Source: 40CM-2-70-7 sp035505915
Lineage (GTDB): Bacteria; Gemmatimonadota; Gemmatimonadetes; Gemmatimonadales; GWC2-71-9
Direction of reading: 5' to 3'
Assembly: GCA_035505915.1 (NCBI GenBank)
Contig: DATJQI010000005.1
Coordinates: forward strand, 21,311 to 85,310
Length of the DNA: 64,000 nt
Under the pieces are notes generated by a model that was not told the origin of the DNA, did not search any database, and was given only the letters and a program-made list of their open reading frames with translations. Within the stretch, counting starts at the first letter, position 1, and each line of letters begins with the position of its first letter. This document shows positions 55,371 through 64,000 of this stretch, in pieces. The position numbers and the translations under genes were made by a program.

Positions 55371-58205
55371 ATGATCGTGCTGAGGACCCTGGGATCGATC
55401 GATATCAGTGCCCCGGGGTACCCGCGCGCGGCGGAGGTCCTGGCCCAGCCGAAGCGATTCACCCTTCTCGCGTACATCGCGTTGACCGAGCCGAAGGGGT
55501 TCCTGCGTCGGGACTCTCTGCTGCCCCTGTTCTGGCCCGAGGCGGATCAGTCGCGCGGCCGTCAGGTCCTGCGGCAGACGGTCTACCTGTTGCGCCAGCA
55601 GCTGGGCTCCGAGGCCGTTCAGAGCCGTGGGGGCGAGGAGCTGGGGGTGGATCCCGGCGCGCTCCGGTGCGACGCCGCGCTCTTCGAAGCCGCTCTCGCC
55701 GAGGGCCGGACCGCGGACGCGCTGGAGCTCTATCGCGGAGACTTTCTCGCGGGCCTGCACGTTCCGGATGCGTCCCCCGATCTCGAGGAGTGGATCAGCG
55801 GCCAGCGGCGGCGGCTCCGGAACCTGGCGATGCGGGGGGCCTGGGCCTTGTCGACCCGGGAGGAGCGGGAGGGCCATGTGCCGGCCGCGACGTTCTGGGC
55901 CCAGCGGGCCGTGGCGCTCGACCCGACGGACGAGGCCGGGGCGCGGGACCTGATGCGGCTGCTGGCGCGGCTGGGAGACCGGGGCGGCGCGCTCCGCGCG
56001 TACGGCGAGTTCGCCCGGCGGCTCCAGGAGGAGCTGGGGGTCCAGCCCGGGAGTGAAATCCGTCAGGTGGCGGATGAGCTCCGGCGGAGCACGCCCGGGG
56101 TCGCTTCCGCGCCTCCGGCGCCGCCGATCCCGGTTCCACTGTCCCCGGTGGGCAATCCGGCCCGGCCGGCCAGACGCGTGGGGTCGTGGCGAGTGGCCGC
56201 GGTGGCCGTGACCCTCTTGCTCCTGGCGGGGGGCGCGGCGATCGCGGCCTGGGGGCGGCGCACCGGTGTTCCGCTCTTGGCGGTGGGGCCGATCACGACG
56301 CTCACCGTCGGGGATTCATCCCGGCTGTCCACCGTCACATCCGACCTGCTGTCGACCAGCGTGGCCCGGCTGTCGAGCATGCGGGTGATTCCCGTCACGC
56401 GCCTGTACGAGCTCCAGGGACACCTGCGCGCTGCCGGGGATTCCGGGGCCTCGATGGTCGCGGCGGCCCAGCAGGCGGGTGCCGACCAGTTGCTGCAGGG
56501 AACCGTGCATCGGGACGAGCACGGGAGCCTGGTGCTCGACGTCCAGATCGTCGAGCTGAAGAATGGATCGGTCGTCCACGCCTATCGGGCGTCGGGCGCC
56601 GATCTGTTCGCGATCGTGGACGACGCGACGACCCTGGTCGCCCGCGGGTACGGGGTGCCGTCTCCCCGCGAACGGATCGCGGAGGTGACCACGCAGTCGC
56701 TGGTGGCGTATCGCCTCTACGTGGAGGGTCTGCAGGCGTACCGGGGCGAGGACCGGCCGGTGGCGTACCGGCTCTTCCTCGCGGCGCTGAACGAGGACTC
56801 GACCTTCGCGATGGCCGCGTACTACGCCGGGATCGCGTCACCCAACGACAGCCTGCGGAGCGTGTGGGAACTGAAGGCCGCGGCGCTGGCGAACCGGGCC
56901 ACCGACCGCGAGCGGCTCTGGATCCTCGAGCAGGCCGCGAACCTGACGTATTCGCCGGCGGGAAACGCGGTGGCCGAGACGTTGGCGGTGCGGTATCCGG
57001 AGGATCTGGAGTCGCGGCTGGCGTTGGGGGATATCGCGCTGCAACACGGGGCGTTCGCGGCCGCGGTCCGGAACTATCAGCAGGTGATCCATCTCGACTC
57101 TCTGAGTCTCGTGGCCACGGCGCGGCGGGGGTCCCCGGAGCCGGCGCGCTGTCTCGCCTGCCAGGCGTACGAGTATGTCTTCCTGAGCGAGCTCTCGGGA
57201 GACTCGCTGGCGCAGGCGGAGCGGGACATGCGCGCGTGGATGTCGGTGCAGCCCGACCGGCGGAGCATCTGGGGGCGCCTGGGGGAGGTGTTGGCCCGCG
57301 AGAACCGGTACGCGGAATCGCGGCAGGCGTTCGGCCGCAGCGACGACGCGCATGATCCGGCCTTCCTCGAGTTCGAAGACGCCCAGCTCGACCTGCGGGC
57401 GGGGGACTATCCGTCCGCCGACCGGCGGCTGACGCGCCTGATGTCGTCGGCGAGCGCTTCCCTGGCGGGTGAGGGGTCCTGGTTTCTGGCGATCAGTCTG
57501 CGGAATCAGGGCCGGTGGCGGGAGGCGCTGGCGCTGTCCCGCAGTCACGGGCCTTCGCTCCAGGAGGGGATCGCGCTGTTGGAGATGGGGCGCCCGCGGG
57601 ACGCCGCGCGCTTCTTCCGGCGTTGGGATGCGGGGATCCGGGCGCAGCCGGGATTGCCGGGCGTGTACGCCAAGCAACACGGCTGGATGCTGACGCATGT
57701 GGCGACGGCGCTGGCGGCCGCGGGGGACACGGCGGAACTCGGGGCGCTGGCGGACTCGATTCAGGCGATCGGCGCGCAGAGCTCCTTCGGGCGGGATCCC
57801 CTGCTCCATCATTACGTGCGGGGCCTGCTCTGGCGGGCGCGGGGCGACTTGCCGAAGGCGATCGACGAGTTCCGGGCGTCGATCTGGTCGTGGACCATCG
57901 GGTACACGCGGGCGAACTACGAGCTGGCGCGGGCGCTGGTGGATGCGGGGCGGCCGGCCGAGGCGGTGTATCCGCTCGAGTCGGCGCTGCGGGGGGATTT
58001 GCAGTCCAGTAATCTCTGGGTGACGCGGACGGCGTTGCATCGGGAGCTGGCGCGGGCGTTCGCGGGCGCGGGTCGCGCGGACAGCGCGGCGGCGCATTGG
58101 CGGGCGGTGGCGGGGGCGTGGCGGGAGGGGGATCCCATCGTCCACGAGGGGTGGGTGGAAGCGGAGGCAAAAATGCGGAACGCGGAAGTCGGAGGCAGGA
58201 AGTAA
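55371..58205 (+). CDS. SARP/BTAD-type regulator with membrane segment and TPR-like tail
   Basis: 944 residues. Residues 1-90 form an OmpR-like winged helix (IVLRTLGSIDISAPG, GRQVLRQTVYLLRQQLG) and ~95-245 a BTAD helical domain (ELYRGDFLAGLHVPDASPDL). A membrane segment lies at 272-294 (WRVAAVAVTLLLLAGGAAIAA), a FlgO-like ~300-420 domain follows, then TPR-like repeats to the end. This long form is the membrane-bound BTAD regulator typical of Gemmatimonadota. It is divergent from the giant locus and may control it. The only visible ribosome site is weak. Its last ~10 codons lie inside a 7-bp-repeat palindrome (58174-58238), so the C-terminal residues (KMRNAEVGGRK) derive from a mobile-like repeat. 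Confidence 0.88.
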   Translation: MIVLRTLGSIDISAPGYPRAAEVLAQPKRFTLLAYIALTEPKGFLRRDSLLPLFWPEADQSRGRQVLRQTVYLLRQQLGSEAVQSRGGEELGVDPGALRCDAALFEAALAEGRTADALELYRGDFLAGLHVPDASPDLEEWISGQRRRLRNLAMRGAWALSTREEREGHVPAATFWAQRAVALDPTDEAGARDLMRLLARLGDRGGALRAYGEFARRLQEELGVQPGSEIRQVADELRRSTPGVASAPPAPPIPVPLSPVGNPARPARRVGSWRVAAVAVTLLLLAGGAAIAAWGRRTGVPLLAVGPITTLTVGDSSRLSTVTSDLLSTSVARLSSMRVIPVTRLYELQGHLRAAGDSGASMVAAAQQAGADQLLQGTVHRDEHGSLVLDVQIVELKNGSVVHAYRASGADLFAIVDDATTLVARGYGVPSPRERIAEVTTQSLVAYRLYVEGLQAYRGEDRPVAYRLFLAALNEDSTFAMAAYYAGIASPNDSLRSVWELKAAALANRATDRERLWILEQAANLTYSPAGNAVAETLAVRYPEDLESRLALGDIALQHGAFAAAVRNYQQVIHLDSLSLVATARRGSPEPARCLACQAYEYVFLSELSGDSLAQAERDMRAWMSVQPDRRSIWGRLGEVLARENRYAESRQAFGRSDDAHDPAFLEFEDAQLDLRAGDYPSADRRLTRLMSSASASLAGEGSWFLAISLRNQGRWREALALSRSHGPSLQEGIALLEMGRPRDAARFFRRWDAGIRAQPGLPGVYAKQHGWMLTHVATALAAAGDTAELGALADSIQAIGAQSSFGRDPLLHHYVRGLLWRARGDLPKAIDEFRASIWSWTIGYTRANYELARALVDAGRPAEAVYPLESALRGDLQSSNLWVTRTALHRELARAFAGAGRADSAAAHWRAVAGAWREGDPIVHEGWVEAEAKMRNAEVGGRK

Positions 58206-58238
58206 CGACTTCCGCATTCCGAGTTCCGCGTTCCGCGT
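58174..58238. repeat. Palindrome of 7-bp repeats at the SARP/rRNA junction
   Basis: About nine heptads are visible. The left side has four like CGCGGAA (TGCGGAA, CGCGGAA, GTCGGAG, GCAGGAA) and the right side four of its complement (CTTCCGC, ATTCCGA, GTTCCGC, GTTCCGC). Arms 58176-58191 and 58206-58221 pair over 15 of 16 bases. It spans the SARP stop codon and could form a bidirectional terminator between the convergent SARP gene and rRNA operon. A second such array is in the 16S-23S spacer. Confidence 0.75.
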
Positions 58239-58244
58239 GTGAAA

Positions 58245-58362
<118 letters not shown>

Positions 58363-58370
58363 AAAGTCCG

Positions 58371-58401
58371 GTTAACGCCGGGGCGGTGCCCCGGTGTTAA
58401 C
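58371..58401 (-). other. Hairpin in the 23S-5S spacer
   Basis: Arms GTTAAC plus CCGGGGC and their complement, separated by three bases, give a stem of about 13 pairs with one mismatch. It sits about 10 bases upstream of the 5S gene and is probably an RNA processing signal or a spacer fold. No T tract follows. Confidence 0.65.
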
Positions 58402-58456
58402 GACCGACGACCATGTGTGGGGTGTTCGAACAATCAACCCGAAGACTTCGAAGAGA

Positions 58457-61430
<2,974 letters not shown>

Positions 61431-61488
61431 CAAAATTTGATTCGGTTCTCGGTGTGATTCCTCGAACACCACACACACGGCACGTCGG

Positions 61489-61500
61489 TTGTCAAAGAGC
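61489..61500 (-). promoter_or_regulatory. boxA antitermination site in the 16S-23S spacer
   Basis: On the minus strand the sequence GCTCTTTGACAA resembles the boxA consensus (TGCTCTTTAACA), recognised by the NusB/NusE complex. It precedes the 23S gene by about 58 bases. A near-identical copy is in the 16S leader. Confidence 0.75.
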
Positions 61501-61509
61501 AAAACTGCA

Positions 61510-61579
61510 AGGTGTCGGGTGTCTGGTGCCGGGTGTCAGGGAGAACCCCTGACACCGGACACCTGGTACCTGGCACCTG
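61510..61579. repeat. Palindrome of ten 7-bp repeats in the 16S-23S spacer
   Basis: Exactly ten consecutive heptads (70 bases). The left four read like RGGTGYC (AGGTGTC, GGGTGTC, TGGTGCC, GGGTGTC), then AGGGAGA and ACCCCTG, then four of the complementary form (ACACCGG, ACACCTG, GTACCTG, GCACCTG). The two halves are inverted, so the transcript would fold into one long hairpin. The 230-base spacer 61431-61660 otherwise holds boxA and half of the 23S processing stem, and no tRNA gene. Confidence 0.8.
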
Positions 61580-61658
61580 ATAGGTCGAGTGTGGAAGTGC
61601 GGGCGACTTCCGGGACCTTTCGGTCACACCGCAAAGGGCGCGACTTACTCGGCGATCC

Positions 61659-63204
<1,546 letters not shown>

Positions 63205-63340
63205 TGAGAATTCGAAATAGCTCACCCGAACGACTGGTACTTCTTGTCGTCCGAATCACGTTCAGAGTTAACCCCTCGTGGCACGCGTCTGACCACGCAC
63301 CACTCAATCGGGGCCGCACTCCACACACTCAGACCATCAG

Positions 63341-63352
63341 TTCTCAAAGAGC
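63341..63352 (-). promoter_or_regulatory. boxA antitermination site in the 16S leader
   Basis: GCTCTTTGAGAA on the minus strand, about 25 bases downstream of the predicted transcription start and 137 bases upstream of the 16S gene. It matches the boxA in the 16S-23S spacer except for one base. The rest of the leader (63205-63340) shows no gene or tRNA. Confidence 0.72.
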
Positions 63353-63383
63353 GTCCCACGGAAAATCTCGTGGGGAGAATCAC

Positions 63384-63412
63384 ATTCTAGTGGGGGCGCA
63401 GACCGGAGTCAA
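63384..63412 (-). promoter_or_regulatory. rRNA operon sigma70 promoter
   Basis: On the minus strand -35 is TTGACT (63407-63412) and -10 is TAGAAT (63384-63389), separated by exactly 17 bases. Predicted transcription starts near 63377, giving a ~170-base 16S leader. The spacer is GC-rich. This is the best promoter in the window and lies 100 bases downstream of the lipoprotein gene's stop, which ends at 63513. Confidence 0.85.
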
Positions 63413-63512
63413 GGGGCCACCAAACAGCCACTTAGACCCCCCGTCCGGCAGCCCGTCGCCACCCCGCGCAGCTTGCGCATTCCGGTCCCCCTCCCCCATC
63501 CGGCCACAGCCT

Positions 63513-63902
63513 TCAATGGGCCTGCTTCCGCAGCGTTACGCTCACGCTCACAAATCCCGACCCGTTCAGCACCGCGCTCCAGGTGCCGTTCGTCTGCTGG
63601 CCGGACAGATCCGCGTGCGTGTACGGGGGCGCGTCCAGCGTCACTGCGCAGCCGGCGGCCGACTCGGTGCCGCTCACGGTGAGCGGAATGTCCCCGCCCG
63701 AGATCGCGCTTCCCGACAACGACCCCGAACCGGTCACACTCCCGTCCGAGGCGTCGGTCAGGTTGAGGTCCAGGTTGATGGTTCCGGTGACGTCCTGTCC
63801 GACCCAGTGCCCCGAGAACGGGCCGTTCGCCGCCGTGCTCGAGTGACAGCCTGCGATGACGATCAACCCCGCGATTCCCACCAACCGTCCCAGACGGCGC
63901 AT
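63513..63902 (-). CDS. Small hypothetical lipoprotein
   Basis: 129 residues from ATG 63900-63902, with an AGGGGG ribosome site 5 bases upstream. A lipoprotein signal (LVGIAGLIVIAGC, Cys at 19) is followed by a mostly beta-strand domain rich in Gly, Ser and Thr with short acidic stretches. The two later cysteines are not obvious metal ligands. Similar small lipoproteins are widespread in this group and uncharacterised. The upstream 98 bases hold no gene I can support. Confidence 0.82.
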   Translation of the reverse strand: MRRLGRLVGIAGLIVIAGCHSSTAANGPFSGHWVGQDVTGTINLDLNLTDASDGSVTGSGSLSGSAISGGDIPLTVSGTESAAGCAVTLDAPPYTHADLSGQQTNGTWSAVLNGSGFVSVSVTLRKQAH

Positions 63903-64000
63903 ACGTCCCCCTGTTCACTCTGTAACGTGCGGAACGAGCGGTTCATGGGGATACTGCGGAGCAATTCGGAACCAGGCAAGGTGAGGCGCATGCCAGACAA

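Noticed and set aside
61510..61579. CRISPR array
   Set aside because: The 7-bp units are contiguous with no spacers, and no cas gene is present.

Overview
The window is very GC-rich and reads as a chromosome segment of a diderm (LPS-producing) bacterium. The best fit is Gemmatimonadota. Evidence: a complete lipid A gene set beside Skp and BamA, LolCD, a bacillithiol gene (bshC), an McsA-McsB-ClpC module, a long SARP/BTAD-type regulator with a membrane segment and TPR-like tail (a family I recall as expanded in that phylum), and the general look of the 16S gene. I could not run a 16S search, so the phylum is an inference.

Layout. From about 55.25 kb down to position 1 every gene I accept is on the minus strand and almost every junction is a 4-base (ATGA/GTGA) or 1-base (TGATG) stop/start overlap. 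In transcription order this stretch has two parts. The first (55.2-35.0 kb) is an accessory surface locus: a small secreted coiled-coil protein, a 4,210-residue secreted giant with duplicated beta-rich modules, a five-Fn3 protein, a small repeat protein, an outer-membrane-barrel-like protein and an Ig-repeat/beta-helix lipoprotein. None matches a system I can name. The second (35.0-0 kb) is a housekeeping and envelope super-operon: era, a Trm112-like protein, a PorV-like protein, a DUF5683-like protein, a receiver-GGDEF protein, a zinc-ribbon protein, prfB (programmed frameshift), lysS, lolC, lolD, mcsA, mcsB, clpC, bamA, skp, lpxD, an lpxC-fabZ fusion, lpxA, a Gfo/Idh dehydrogenase, lpxB, a DUF374 acyltransferase, lpxK, gdh, rlmH, an AMMECR1 protein, bshC, a small membrane protein, murJ, uvrC, thrC, larC, a TPR protein and the start of a ClC channel.

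Divergent from the giant locus, on the plus strand, lies the SARP/BTAD regulator (55,371-58,205), separated by a 121-base gap holding a 23-bp inverted repeat. It converges on a 16S-23S-5S rRNA operon (minus strand, 63.2-58.2 kb) with a clear sigma70 promoter, two boxA sites, a 23S processing stem and no tRNA in the 16S-23S spacer. Two palindromes built from 7-bp repeats flank the 23S-5S part. Upstream of the rRNA operon is one small lipoprotein gene.

How it fits together: Skp/BamA, LolCD, Lpx, LpxK, MurJ and Era link outer-membrane assembly, lipoprotein export, lipid A, the peptidoglycan precursor flippase and ribosome assembly in one transcriptional direction. McsA/McsB/ClpC supplies arginine-phosphate-marked proteolysis in the same block. 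The accessory surface locus sits upstream of era in the same orientation and may be under the divergent regulator.
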